Origin: Onchidella celtica
Taxonomy: Eukaryota > Mollusca > Gastropoda > Systellommatophora > Onchidiidae
NCBI GenBank assembly: GCA_963931925.1
Contig: OZ007569.1
Location: 74,534,400 to 74,598,399 of the forward strand
Direction of reading: 5' to 3'
DNA length: 64,000 bases
Below are positions 1 through 10,541 of the stretch, piece by piece. The notes beneath the pieces were generated by a model that was given only the letters and a program-made list of their open reading frames with translations, made no database searches and was not told the DNA's origin. The stretch's first letter is position 1. Each line of letters begins with the position of its first letter. Made by a program: the position numbers and the translations under genes.

Positions 1-1942
1 TGGCCAACATGGCCCACTGACTGTCCATAACACAGACGCTGCATCCCAATGCAGGCCATCCTCATAGGCCCACTCCCATTATTAGTATTAACCCGCCCCA
101 GGGCCATTGTATTGGTTACTTCCCTTCCCAATGGATACTGAAGGGTCATGCCCTTTGACCTTAGCCGCGGAGCTATGCCGCCAGGCTAACATGTGTATGA
201 CACACCACTAGATACATAAAGTAATGTGTACATTCCTTAAAATGAAACTGCCCTTCACACACTTACGAAACTCATAGAAGCATAATACATCTGGATAACT
301 ATAATACATGCACATGATATATATATGTATGTCGGCGAGACTCATTGCAACATGTGTAGACTCATTGAAACATTGTTCATCCACCGCCGCACATAGAACA
401 ATCCTGGGGCTCACACATGTGAGGCCCAACTAATATTATACATCTCCAATAGGCCTACATGTAATTAATTACACATCTTAAACATTAAACACACAATCAC
501 AATCACACTGCTCTCTATAGCATAGTGGTACTGGCACGGTACACAAATACCCGTAATACAATCAAGTGTATAGTGCCGCTCGCTGTAACATAAGCCATCC
601 ACATTAACATGTCAGGAAATCCTCACTGCCTACCACAACAAGGCAATGCTACACATACACTATATGCACACAAGCAAATCGTGATAGCTTGGTTAGCGAG
701 CCATCATTATCATCTAGCACCGCAAACGTTAACTTTGACAATAAAGTCACAATATCAAGACACTGCACTGCACCGCGCATCCTACACGTCTAATGACAAT
801 GGCAATTACCGTTGAGCCGGACTCATAATGGTCTCTGTAGATCAGCATTCTCTACGCGGCATCCAAGAAAGGGGGGGGGGTGCGCAAATTAAAGTCACTT
901 CTAATATAATAGTCTCCAACTTACCCAAAGTCTCTCTGCTACTGGCGCAACTGGACTAGGCCATGTTTTGGGCGAGGCGCGCCACGGCAGGCCGCCGCCG
1001 GTCTAGGTTCACTGTGCTGTCGGCTCTTGTCTCTGCGTCTTTGATGGAGTGTCCTGACCACTCGAACCGGCATCCTATCTATGAGCCAGCGCGGACGTCC
1101 GAGAGAGCTATTACGTAGTCCGGTGTTTGGACAAGTGAAAGGCTCGGACGTGGAGTCCAGCCGAACAACATAACCGGTTAGGGTCCTAACACATTCGAAT
1201 TTACAGTACTGGTTAAAAGGGTGCACACAAAAGTCAATTAGGTATCCCAGTAAACTGTAGAAATTACTCTAACGACCCCTCCAGCAATAATTGAATAAAT
1301 TTGACCCAGGTTGGATTTATCGGGGATAACATGCGTCTAACTCATAGTTTACTTTAAATCCGAGACCCTCTTATTAATTATTTCAATAGGATATGTGCAT
1401 CAAAGTACAACAAAATTAGTACCATTATAAATTGGAAACTTGCTGCTAAAATTCTAACTGACTACTTTTACCAGAAACCCGGTAATAGTTTTAATATAAA
1501 TTTTCAAAGCTTCAGGACTAACAACATTCGACAATTTTGTGCGGGATACTTTCGTCCATTAATACGACGTATCTCCATTGATAACAAACGTTATCATGAG
1601 TACCTATTCTGTACCGATAGGGTATTGCCTACTCTCAACAATGAATTCGGGTTCCCGTCTTTCTGTCGGTGGATAACAACGAAGGAGCGAGTTGTAAGAA
1701 ACTTAAAGCCATGATATAAGAGTTGGAAGCCCGGTGGTCAACATTTCCAACTGACCAATCAAAAGGCGCGCTTTTCACCGTAATGTGAATAACGGGTCCC
1801 GCGCAAGTATTACAAGGGAAATAATCCAATTAATGGTACTCGGCCAAGTGTCCCTACACTACTATGAGTGGCCGTCCCTCACTCACGCACCAGAGTTACC
1901 ATGAAAGCACATTAAAAATAGAAAGTCGTTCATCCTCTCACA
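1..1942 (-). repeat. 3' LTR of a Ty3/gypsy-like retrotransposon (cut by window start)
   Basis: This block is repeated almost base for base at 3577-3903 plus 6247-7872; I count roughly a dozen substitutions, so the copies are over 99% alike. Read on the minus strand it begins TGTGAGAGGATG, directly after a purine tract (AGCAGGGGAGAA), the usual junction of polypurine tract and 3' LTR. The last 586 bp or so of this LTR lie outside the window, judged from the length of the other copy. A 95-codon open frame (939-1226, minus) exists in both copies but resembles no protein I know, and I do not call it a gene. Confidence 0.8.
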
Positions 1943-1954
1943 TTCTCCCCTGCT
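1943..1954 (-). other. Polypurine tract of the LTR element
   Basis: On the minus strand the bases AGCAGGGGAGAA sit immediately before the LTR start TGTGAGAGG. GGGGAGAA followed by TGT is the usual form in gypsy elements. This fixes the element as minus-strand and defines the LTR edge. Confidence 0.75.
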
Positions 1955-2965
1955 AAGTCACGTAGTCCCTTACGTGACACATACATCAATTCAAAGGTTT
2001 ACAAAAGACCACTGAAGGTATAATCAAACTCTAAGGGGCTATGATACCATCACTTAGAGTAGAACAATTGCAAATTACACACAGTGAACCGAAGTACAAC
2101 AATGGTCAATCCTCTTTATAACTACTAACAGGTGGCGTGAACCGGCTAAGTTACTACTGGCATCCTGAAGATGTACACAACAGTCTCAGCTCTGGCTGTA
2201 GTAAGTTACATCATATGGACAAAACAACAGGTCCCAGACCTGTAACGGTGGTCCCAGACCACTATCGGGGTTAACGTAGGATCGAACAGTACAAAAAAAA
2301 TGCAATATGCTATAAGGGCACTAGGGCAATGAAAAAGGTAAGGTCAACATAGGCATAAAAAGTAATTGTAACTAAGCTGTGGAGAAAGCTAACATGGGCA
2401 TACTCTCTAACTTAAAATCTGGAGGCGGGGCTCACTTGATCGTCGGTCTGTCTTCTGGCCTAATGGAAACTAGGGGGGTCTTGATGGGTGCGCTCCCCTG
2501 CTCTTTCTGCACTCACCGTCAATGTCTAATGTTAATCACTAATAAGAGTCAGAGGTCCAATCTCTGGGGTTGTCTGTGGGGGCAGCTGGACCGTCGCACA
2601 GGAGGTAGGCGCTGGGAAGTTGTCATTCCAGGTTGAGGGTCCGGTCGGGCTGCAGGTGGCTGGCAAGGGTGGTGGGCTGGGAGTACCAGACACTGGTCGA
2701 CGCAGGCTGTGGGGGCGGATGTTGCGGATACGTGTAGATTGCGGGATGAAATACCCGCAATGGGTCCCTGTTGACTGCAGTGGGATGGGTGGTGTACACA
2801 GGACTGGGATACAAGTCCTGAATCTTGAGTTGATGTTGGAGGGCGTTGGTCTTCGTGGCTCCCTGGTTCCTATGGGGTGGGGCAGGGGTTGGCTGGCTGG
2901 CTGGGCTTCAAACTAAAAATTTCCATGGCTGGGTTTTCTAGACTTACAAAACTAACCCTTCTGTG

Positions 2966-2985
2966 TATCCCACTTCTTGACACCA
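2966..2985 (-). other. Primer binding site of the LTR element
   Basis: On the minus strand TGGTGTCAAGAAGTGGGATA starts five bases after the LTR end (CCCAACA). TGG at the 5' end pairs with the CCA of a tRNA 3' end, and the TGGTGTCAGAAGTGGGAT form is familiar from animal gypsy elements. I did not identify the tRNA. Confidence 0.65.
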
Positions 2986-3903
2986 GAAAATGTTGGGTGA
3001 ACTACGAGTGGCTAATGTGGTTACTGCGTGGGTTCAATAGTAACTCCCTTAAGGATACACAGGATTAACAAACACAGGGTTCTGCTGGCAATCTTATTTA
3101 TTCAAAAGCCTAACAAAGGTATCGCTACCAAAAGGCATAGGGAAAACCCTATCAAGAAAAGGAAAAAGAAACCCAGAAAAAGAAGCCCAACCAGCCATAA
3201 GCTGGAACAAGAGAAAAAGACAAAAATATGATTAGGATATAATGACAACATTAATCAGGCAATCAATGGTGGACATACATAGTAATAGTATTAAGTATTA
3301 AATCAAACAACAACAACATAATATAGAATTTAAGCAATAACCAACTGGATATGTATGCATGGAATAAAATAGCGCTAAGGTTAATGAATAACAACTACAA
3401 GTGGCTATATCATATACACAAGGAGTTTCCTAGTACACTGGCAACATAAACTAATTAATGTACTAATCAAAGTATGAAGGACATAACAAATGAAGGGGCA
3501 AGAACACAATAGTTTCGCTCCACTGAGCCGGTGTACAGCACATCCAGAGTGGCCATTCCATAAAATAATAACGCAGTGGCCAACATGGCCCACTGACCGT
3601 CCATAACACAGACGCTGCATCCCAATGCAGGCCATCCTCATAGGCCCACTCCCATTATTAGTATTAACCCGCCCCAGGGCCATTGTATTGGTTACTTCCC
3701 TTCCCAATGGATACTGAAGGGTCATGCCCTTTGACCTTAGCCGCGGAGCTATGCCGCCAGGCTAACATGTGTATGACACACCACTAGATACATAAAGTAA
3801 TGTGTACATTCCTTAAAATGAAACTGCCCTTCACACACTTACGAAACTCATAGAAGCATAATACATCTGGATAACTATAATACATGCACATGATATATAT
3901 ATA

Positions 3904-3947
3904 TGTCACGCATAATGTGTACAGTTGCCTAATGTGTACATTAGGCA
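3904..3947 (+). repeat. Left terminal inverted repeat, Ginger-like element
   Basis: It pairs with 6203-6246 over 44 bp with one mismatch (G/A at the 21st base). The inner half is the near-palindrome TTGCCTAATGTGTACATTAG. Further full or half copies follow at about 3956-3978, 4013-4035, 4056-4077 and 4108-4129. Confidence 0.85.
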
Positions 3948-4220
3948 GGCCAATTTGCCTAATGTGTACATTAGGCACGTCCTCTGCCTGTTGTTTAACT
4001 TAGGCAAAATGCTTGCCTAATGTGCACATTAGGCAAGGTTTTCAGATTAGGCAAGGGCATTTTGCCTAATGTGAACAGAGACAATGTTTTCAGATTAGGC
4101 AAGGCCATTTTGTCTAATGTGAACAGAGTTATGAAAGTATCAACTCACTTGAGTGAAACTATAAACAACAAGCTTAACCACACAACAATGTGCCTTAGTC
4201 AGTGTGTTGCCAGTGAGTGA

Positions 4221-5887
4221 AGTGAATTTAGACCTTCTTCCCTTGAAGAAGTCTTTGACATTGTCAAAGTTGCTCACGAGACTATTGGACATGGGGGCGG
4301 TAAGAAAACAATTGCAGAAGTGAAAAAAAGTATTGTAACATCACCCAAGAAGCATGTTATCTGTACATATCGTTTTGTGAACACTGCCATCAAAAGAAGG
4401 CAAGAAAGTTGCCAAAAGGTCTGGTAGTTAAACCCGTGCGCAGTCATCACATTTTTTCCAGGTGTCAAATTGATCTCATAAATTTTCAAACTTTGCCTGA
4501 CGGTGATTTCAAATATATCATGACTTATGTGAACCATTTCGGCAAATTTTGCATATTGCGTCCACTTGCGTCAAAAAGAGCAGAGGAGGTGGCAGCCAAT
4601 CTTCTTGATATATTTCTGACATTCGGGGCACCTGCCATTTTGCAATCAGACAACGGGCGAGAATTTGTAAATGCCGTTATTGCGGAGCTATCAACCCTCT
4701 GGCCAGAAATGAAATTGGTGACTGGCCGCCCACGGCATCCCCAGAGCCAAGGTGCGGTTGAGCGCCTGAATGGAGTTATTCAGGATAAACTAGTGACTTG
4801 GATGAGAGAAAACAATAGTAAAAAATGGTCAGTGGGTCTCAAATTTGTGCAATGGCAAATAAACATTAGCCAACACGAAACTACCGGCTTTAGTCCATTT
4901 AAAATTACGTTTGGCAACGATCCGCAAGTTGGACTGGGGTCGTCTCTCCTGCCAGGTGAAGCTTTGCGTGAAATATCGACCGAAGAAGATATTGAAGCAT
5001 TTTTAGAAACCAGAGGGGGAGATGTAAGAGAGACAGAGGAAGATGACGACACAGAAACAGCAGCAATGGGAGAGATAATGACAGAAACAGAAGCAGTCAC
5101 CGAGATGGTTGCTGTGACTGAAAATGCAGTGAGAGTGGAAGAAGCAGATACGATGACTAGTGCAATTGTGACAGAAAGTGACGCAGACACAGATGTATTG
5201 GCACACGAAGACGTAGAGATGGCAGAGGAAGATGACGACACAGAAACAGCAGCAATGGGAGAGATAATGTCAGAAACAGAAGCAGTCACCGAGATGGTTG
5301 CTGTGACTGAAGAGGTGGCATCACCCACAGAGGACAATGAAGTGGAAGATGATGAAGCCACTACAATGGCAGGAACATCAACATCAGCGGCAGTGGGAGC
5401 ATCAGACATAGACTATTTCCGGCAAATAAGAAACATCGCCAATGCAGGGCAATCGAATACAGCAGACAGAATGGCACGTCGCGGGAAACAACTGCTTAGG
5501 CCATTACTTGTTGGACAATGTGCAACGCTTCGAGTTCCCGACGTGGATCGAGGCCCAGCAGATCCAAAAAATATTCTAGTGGTCGTCATCAAAGAACAGG
5601 ATGGTCTGTACACAGTTGGTTGCCGCGAGGGAATACTGCATTCCAAATTTACATCAGCTGATCTGGATCGTATAGACCACGCTTTAATGACAGTCAATGA
5701 TGTTCCTGAGGTTTATTTATCATTGAGATCAGCAATAGCAAAGGCAACTGGTGGTCAAGGCTTTCAGAAATGCCAATGCAAAACAGACTGTACGTCAGGA
5801 AGGTGTACCTGCTTAAAAAAACGAATGATGTGCAACTCGCAGAGCATGCAAAAACGTCTGAAAACTATGTATTATTATGTATTATAA
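4221..5887 (+). pseudogene. Integrase-type transposase (KRBA2/SCAND3-like), frameshifted
   Basis: The product is a DDE integrase-type transposase for cut-and-paste movement of the surrounding element. Part of an N-terminal zinc-binding HH-CC module is seen at 4221-4408: AHETIGHGG in one frame, then FCEHCHQKKARK in the frame of the main body. The two are separated by a frameshift in the A-run near 4323-4329. The main frame continues to a TAA at 5885-5887. The rve core has QIDLINF (first Asp), LQSDNGREF (second Asp) and QSQGAVERLNG (Glu). An acidic Glu/Thr-rich spacer (about 5020-5350) holds a 189-bp duplication. The C-terminal part (GQCATLRVPDVDRG...GILHSKF) and a Cys tail (CQCKTDCTSGRCTC) match KRBA2-like proteins, but the tail is cut short after MMCNS. 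All catalytic residues remain, so decay is recent. Confidence 0.75.
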
Positions 5888-6202
5888 GTGCATTAAATTA
5901 TGTGATTTTGTCCCTTTGCATATTGGACATTTGATGCTTTATAATTGTTTCCCAATATTTTTAATAAATGTTCTTCTTTTCAAATTGTTCAATATGTCTT
6001 AAAGCTATTGTAAACATTGTAAATGTTATGTGTTGTATCCTATTCTAAAAAGTGAGGGTGACATATAAATTTATTTACCAACTGTACACATTAGGCAATG
6101 TTATTCACTTTCTGTTCACATTGGGCAAAATGTGCCTGCATAATGTGAACATTAGGCAATTTTCTGCCTAATGTTGACAGCATTCAACATTAGGCAACTT
6201 GA

Positions 6203-6246
6203 TGCCTAATGTACACATTAGGCAATTGTACACATTATGCGTGACA
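6203..6246 (-). repeat. Right terminal inverted repeat, Ginger-like element
   Basis: This is the inverse of 3904-3947. Additional copies or halves of the GCCTAATG motif lie just inside, from about 6085 to 6200, spaced irregularly by some 20-30 bp. Confidence 0.85.
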
Positions 6247-7872
6247 TATATATATGTCGGCGAGACTCATTGCAACATATGTGTAGACTCACTGAAACAT
6301 TGTTCATCCACCGCCGCACATAGGACAATCCTGGGGCTCACACATGTGAGGCCCAACTAATATTATACATCTCCAATAGGCCTACATGTAATTAATTACA
6401 CATCTTAAACATTAAACACACAATCACAATCACACTGCTCTCTATAGCATAGTGGTACTGGCAAGGTACACAAATACCCGTAATACAATCAAGTGTATAG
6501 TGCCGCTCGCTGTAACATAAGCCATCCACATTAACATGTCAGGAAATCCTCACTGCCTACCACAATAAGGCAATGCTACACATACACTATATGCACACAA
6601 GCAAATCGTGATAGCTTGGTTAGCGAGCCATCATTATCATCTAGCACCGCAAACGTTAACTTTGACAATAAAGTCACAATATCAAGACACTGCACTGCAC
6701 CGCGCATCCTACACGTCTAATGACAATGGCAATTACCGTTGAGCCGGACTCATAATGGTCTCTGTAGATCAGCATTCTCTACGCGGCATCCAAGAAAGGG
6801 GGGGGGGGGGTGCGCAAATTAAAGTCACTTCTAATATAATAGTCTCCAACTTACCCAAAGTCTTTCTGCTACTGGCGCAACTGGACTAGGCCATGTTTTG
6901 GGCGAGGCGCGCCACGGCAGGCCGCCGCCGGTCTAGGTTCACTGTGCTGTCGGCTCTTGTCTCTGCGTCTTTGATGGAGTGTCCTGACCACTCGAACCGG
7001 CATCCTATCTATGAGCCAGCGCGGACGTCCGAGAGAGCTATTACGTAGTCCGGTGTTTGGACAAGTGAAAGGCTCGGACGTGGAGTCCAGCCGAACAACA
7101 TAACCGGTTAGGGTCCTAACACAATCGAATTTACAGTACTGGTTAAAAGGGTGCACACAAAAGTCAATTAGGTATCCCAGTAAACTGTAGAAATTACTCT
7201 AACGACCCCTCCAGCAATAATTGAATAAATTTGACCCAGGTTGGATTTATCGGGGATAACATGCGTCTAACTCATAGTTTACTTTAAATCCGAGACCCTC
7301 TTATTAATTATTTCAATAGGATATGTGCATCAAAGTACAACAAAATTAGTACCATTATAAATTGGAAACTTGCTGCTAAAATTCTAACTGACTACTTTTA
7401 CCAGAAACCCGGTAATAGTTTTAATATAAATTTTCAAAGCTTCAGGACTAACAACATTCGACAATTTTGTGCGGGATACTTTCGTCCATTAATACGACGT
7501 ATCTCCATTGATAACAAACGTTATCATGAGTACCTATTCTGTACCGATAGGGTATTGCCTACTCTCAACAATGAATTCGGGTTCCCGTCTTTCTGTCGGT
7601 GGATAACAACGAAGGAGCGAGTTGTAAGAAACTTAAAGCCATGATATAAGAGTTGGAAGCCCGGTGGTCAACATTTCCAACTGACCAATCAAAAGGCGCG
7701 CTTTTCACCGTGATGTGAATAACGGGTCCCGCGCTAGTATTACAAGGGAAATAATCCAATTAATGGTACTCGGCCAAGTGTCCATAAACTACTATGAGTG
7801 GCCGTCCCTCACTCACGCACCAGAGTTACCATGAAAGCACATTAAAAATAGAAAGTCGTTCATCCTCTCACA

Positions 7873-8230
7873 CAGTATTTTCTTTGTAGAATGTGTGCTT
7901 GCGTAAGCAGATTGGAATGTGGTATCTGTCCACACACGACATAGGGTAGCCACACAAAGGCCACCGAATTTGGTCACCGAGCCACTAGGCGCTTTAGGTG
8001 AGAAGAATTGCACTACATAAACGGACCGAATCTAGGTGGGCTCTGTGTGCAGTTGTTGAAATTATATAGTGCAATTCTTCTCAAGTTTCACAAAGCGTCT
8101 TCTATCTGCTGAACTTGTTTGGGGAAGTTGATGCGCAGTGTTTTAGTGAAAATCTTAAAAAACTTTATCAAGCCACCATCAACTGATGGTCTGCATCGAT
8201 CCAGCCGTTTGTCATGTTTAGGCTACTTAC
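7873..8230 (-). other. Presumed start of intron 1 of the second globin gene
   Basis: This stretch lies between the LTR element edge and the exon at 8231-8427. I see no globin E/F-helix exon or other coding signal in it on either strand. It should be the 5' part of the B12.2 intron, whose remainder and downstream exons would lie on the other side of the retrotransposon. Confidence 0.4.
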
Positions 8231-8427
8231 TTTTCAAAGAGTTGAAACCCAAGTTCTCTCGCTTTCCGTCCTTCGGTAGCGTACTTCCACAGCCAGGTCA
8301 AAAGTGAAATTTCATAAGGTGTGAAATCAGTAGGCGGCGGGTCACTTCTCAAATTCCAGAATGTTTCAATACTATCGGCCTCCTTTTCCTTGTCAGTTTT
8401 TCCTTTGCGGCAGCATCCATTACCCAT
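8231..8427 (-). CDS. Membrane-anchored globin, exon 1 only (second paralogue)
   Basis: The minus-strand exon starts ATG at 8425-8427 and encodes about 65 residues beginning MGNGCC, a consensus for N-myristoylation at Gly2 with palmitoylation at Cys5/Cys6. A basic stretch (RKGKTDKEKE) follows. The A and B helices come last: TPYEISLLTWLWKYATE, then ARELGFQLFE. The exon ends at GAAAA|GTAAGT, splice phase 2, exactly the phase and position (B12.2) of the intron in the complete gene at 13666-18004. The two genes are therefore tandem paralogues on the same strand. The downstream exons are not in the window; the LTR element begins only about 360 bp downstream, so it probably sits in intron 1. The gene could equally be a truncated copy. 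Confidence 0.65.
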
Positions 8428-9005
8428 GAGTTGCTCAGTTTAAACTGTTTAAAATCTATTGCTTTTACAATTTTATCTCAACCATTTGACTGGTTAATCG
8501 TATAATCATAAAGGAGATAATCTCAAGATTGTAGTCTTAAACACGACAACTCAACTTGTCACCATGCAGTAAGTTGGGAATATCCATACCGGTACTCTAA
8601 TTAAGCTTCCAGCTGGTTTGGTCAGAGTTTAGCGATGAAAGTCTACCAGCTGGCTGCCTTGTACCTCTTCAACAAGGACCATTTCTAGCAAGGGTGACTC
8701 AAAATGCGAATAAAGAAAAACCATGCCGCCAGTGAAATATCATGTTTATCTTTTTGCACATGTTGCGGAAGCTCCAGCGACACAGTACTTCCCCTATGTG
8801 TTCATCACAGATTGTCTACGCGCGCACGGAATTCTGACAGTGTTTTGCACACCCATCGCCGATGTGTTGCCTTCGTGTGTAGGCCTACATTCACTAGACC
8901 ACTGCGAAACATTTGCGGTCCGTCTATGTGGAATCCCCCCCCCCCCCCCAAACAACAACAACAACTGTACCGCCCACAGAACAAGCACAGACTCACATCT
9001 TTCAC
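8428..9005. other. Intergenic stretch without recognised genes
   Basis: This is sequence upstream of the second globin exon 1 (5' UTR or promoter on the minus strand) followed by low-complexity DNA with a run of C at about 8935-8949. Several open frames cross it, but none resembles a protein. Confidence 0.4.
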
Positions 9006-9182
9006 CTAGGCATTGTCCATCCACCGGACGATGTAGCCCTTCGACAATGTCTTCCATTCCTTTCTGCCTGCTGTCTTGCTCATCCCTGCTGTTCCCCCTC
9101 TCCTTGTAATATGATCCTGCCATCTTCTTCCCGGTCCTCCTCGTGATTGCATTGGGAAAATTCCATGTATGTTCATCGGCAT
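9006..9182 (-). pseudogene. C-terminal end of a LINE reverse transcriptase ORF (remnant)
   Basis: The minus-strand frame contains SRGGPGRRWQDHITRRGG followed by AGRKEWKTLSKGY, then stops. The pattern G-R-x-R-x-x-W-x-D-x-I followed by an R-x-x-W block is typical of the tail after the reverse transcriptase in several LINE clades. No polymerase catalytic motif lies upstream, so this is a 5'-truncated relic. The clade cannot be named from this piece. Confidence 0.45.
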
Positions 9183-9449
9183 GTGACGGAAAAAAAGCAA
9201 AAAAGCAAACAGCCATCGACACGTAACGGAACACAGTGGCTTACTTCCCTTGTCTGCTGACAAGACGGTGCTTAAGTAGGAAGCAAAAAACTAGTCTTCT
9301 GGTGACAGTACTGGACAAAAAAAAAACACAACAAAAACGTCCTAGTCATGGCATGTTACGAGTTCATCTCATTTTCAAACGTGGTGCAGTAGGAGAAAAT
9401 CTCCTTGGAGAAGTACTTGCAGCTGACGAGAAATGCACCGAATATTCGA

Positions 9450-9725
9450 CGTCAAAATTAGGCAAAAAGAAAAAGTTGTATATGGAAAAGCCGCGCGTAA
9501 GAAATAATACCCAAACGATACAATGGAAACTAAAAGAGAAGACAGAAATTTCTGTCTTCTCTTTTAGTTTTCTATTTCTGTCTTCTCTTTTAGTTTTCAT
9601 TGTATCGTTTGGGTATTATTTCTTACGCGAGGCTTTTCCATATACCACTTTTTCTTTTTGCCCAATTTTGACGTTGCGTAGCCTTGCTGCTACCTCACAG
9701 TTTTTCTGTGGTTTTTATAATATTA
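9450..9725 (+). mobile_element. Fold-back MITE, copy 1 of 3
   Basis: Bases 9450-9673 form a long hairpin: the left arm CGTCAAAATTAGGCAAAAAG returns inverted as CTTTTTGCCCAATTTTGACG, and the arms stay paired over roughly 90 bp. A 27-bp unit near the apex (ending TCTTCTCTTTTAGTTTTC) is duplicated. After the hairpin a tail (TAGCCTTGCTGCTACCTCAC, TTTTTCTGTGG) recurs at the copy near 63.5 kb, so the element is not purely symmetrical. No coding capacity. Confidence 0.65.
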
Positions 9726-10541
9726 TCAAAAGACCCCCCCCCCCCCCCCTCTCCTCTCTGTGAGCGGGATTCCTAGGTCGTGTACCGTAGATAAGCGAGA
9801 ACAGAACAACAACAAGAGATGGTTTGAAAGGTACATAACCAATGTGAAAAAACATGGCGCTTGACACACTGAGAGACATGTACAAATATTGAATGAAGAA
9901 GCAAATCTTTTTCTGTCCGGATTTATTATTATTATTTTTTTAATCTTTAATGAGCATGGACATCAGATTCACCGTGAAAATCAAGTTATAAATTATTTTT
10001 TAAAAAAAGCAAAACAAAAATTGAGAGTGTGGGGTGAGATATGACAGTCGCTTGGTGAGAAAATCAGTCATTTTCGCCAGCAATATAAAGTTCGTGGTTA
10101 GTTATTGTTATTATCATTATTACATGTATTATTATTGTATTAAAATTTAAATATGGCACTTGTCGGCACTTCAGCCGCCCCACATCATTATTGTACATTG
10201 CTTTCTCCTGCAGAGTTAGAAATAAGTTTATGAAAGGAAAATAAACATAACAAGGAGTAATTGAAGGATAATTGAAATACCGACAGGCGAAACTTCGTTT
10301 TAGATGTTTAGGACTGTGGTCCCTGGAAAGGCCACATGCGTGTGGTTTGTACAGTACCGGTATACTTTCCATGTTGAATTACCAATTTGTGATGACCAAA
10401 AGAGGCTATTAACCTTGCAAAATTATAACTCCGATGTATAAACACAACAGTAGCCACTGGGGTAAATGTAAATTTATTGCTTGGTTTTTTTTTTTGGTTT
10501 TTTTTTTGGAGGGGGGGGGGGTTAAATTGCAGCAAACTATT

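Larger units (their letters stand above)
1943..2990 (-). mobile_element. Interior of a short, non-autonomous LTR retrotransposon
   Basis: Only about 1.05 kb separates the two LTRs, too little for gag-pol. On the minus strand the order is LTR, a primer-binding-like site (2966-2985), a proline-rich stretch (2623-2814 is open for 63 codons, rich in Pro, Tyr, Thr and Gln, possibly a Gag remnant), noncoding sequence, and the polypurine tract (1943-1954). I see no protease, reverse transcriptase, RNase H or integrase motif. The size suggests a LARD-type derivative mobilised by a related autonomous gypsy element. The element orientation is firm; the Gag reading is a guess. Confidence 0.7.
3904..6246 (+). 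mobile_element. Ginger-like (integrase-type) DNA transposon
   Basis: This 2343-bp element interrupts the LTR at a (TA)n stretch; the empty site is seen at about 316-330 in the other LTR. It starts TGTCACGCATAATGTG and ends with the inverse CATTATGCGTGACA, giving 44-bp TIRs with one mismatch. TGT...ACA ends and a gypsy-integrase-like transposase are marks of the Ginger superfamily of Bao, Kapitonov and Jurka. The target duplication cannot be read because the flanks are TATATA on both sides. Both ends carry extra copies of a GCCTAATGT-ACATTAGGC near-palindrome. The transposase gene is damaged. Confidence 0.8.
2991..7872 (-). repeat. 5' LTR of the gypsy-like element, split by a DNA transposon
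   Basis: The LTR occupies 2991-3903 and 6247-7872, about 2.54 kb once the 2343-bp insertion at 3904-6246 is removed. On the minus strand it runs TGTGAGAGG...CCCAACA, so it carries the standard TGT...ACA ends. Position 3577 corresponds to base 1 of the window, and both copies end in CCTCTCACA (1942 and 7872). CAGTA at 7873-7877 is the candidate 5-bp target duplication, but its partner is outside the window. The near identity of the LTRs implies recent insertion, and the transposon inside is younger still. Confidence 0.8.

Noticed and set aside
939-1226. 95-codon minus-strand frame, also at 6869-7156
   Set aside because: It is conserved only because both are copies of the same LTR; no recognisable product.
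4780-5409. 209-codon Ser/Thr/Val-rich frame on the minus strand
   Set aside because: It is the antisense of the Glu/Thr-rich spacer of the Ginger-like transposase.
1-7872. Segmental tandem duplication instead of an LTR element
   Set aside because: The copy edges coincide with a TGT...ACA structure, a polypurine tract and a primer-binding-like site, which a random duplication would not give; the missing left end leaves slight doubt.
8704-9234. Several overlapping frames of 77-146 codons on both strands
   Set aside because: Mutually overlapping, crossing C-runs, and only the short LINE-tail frame at 9006-9182 has recognisable motifs.
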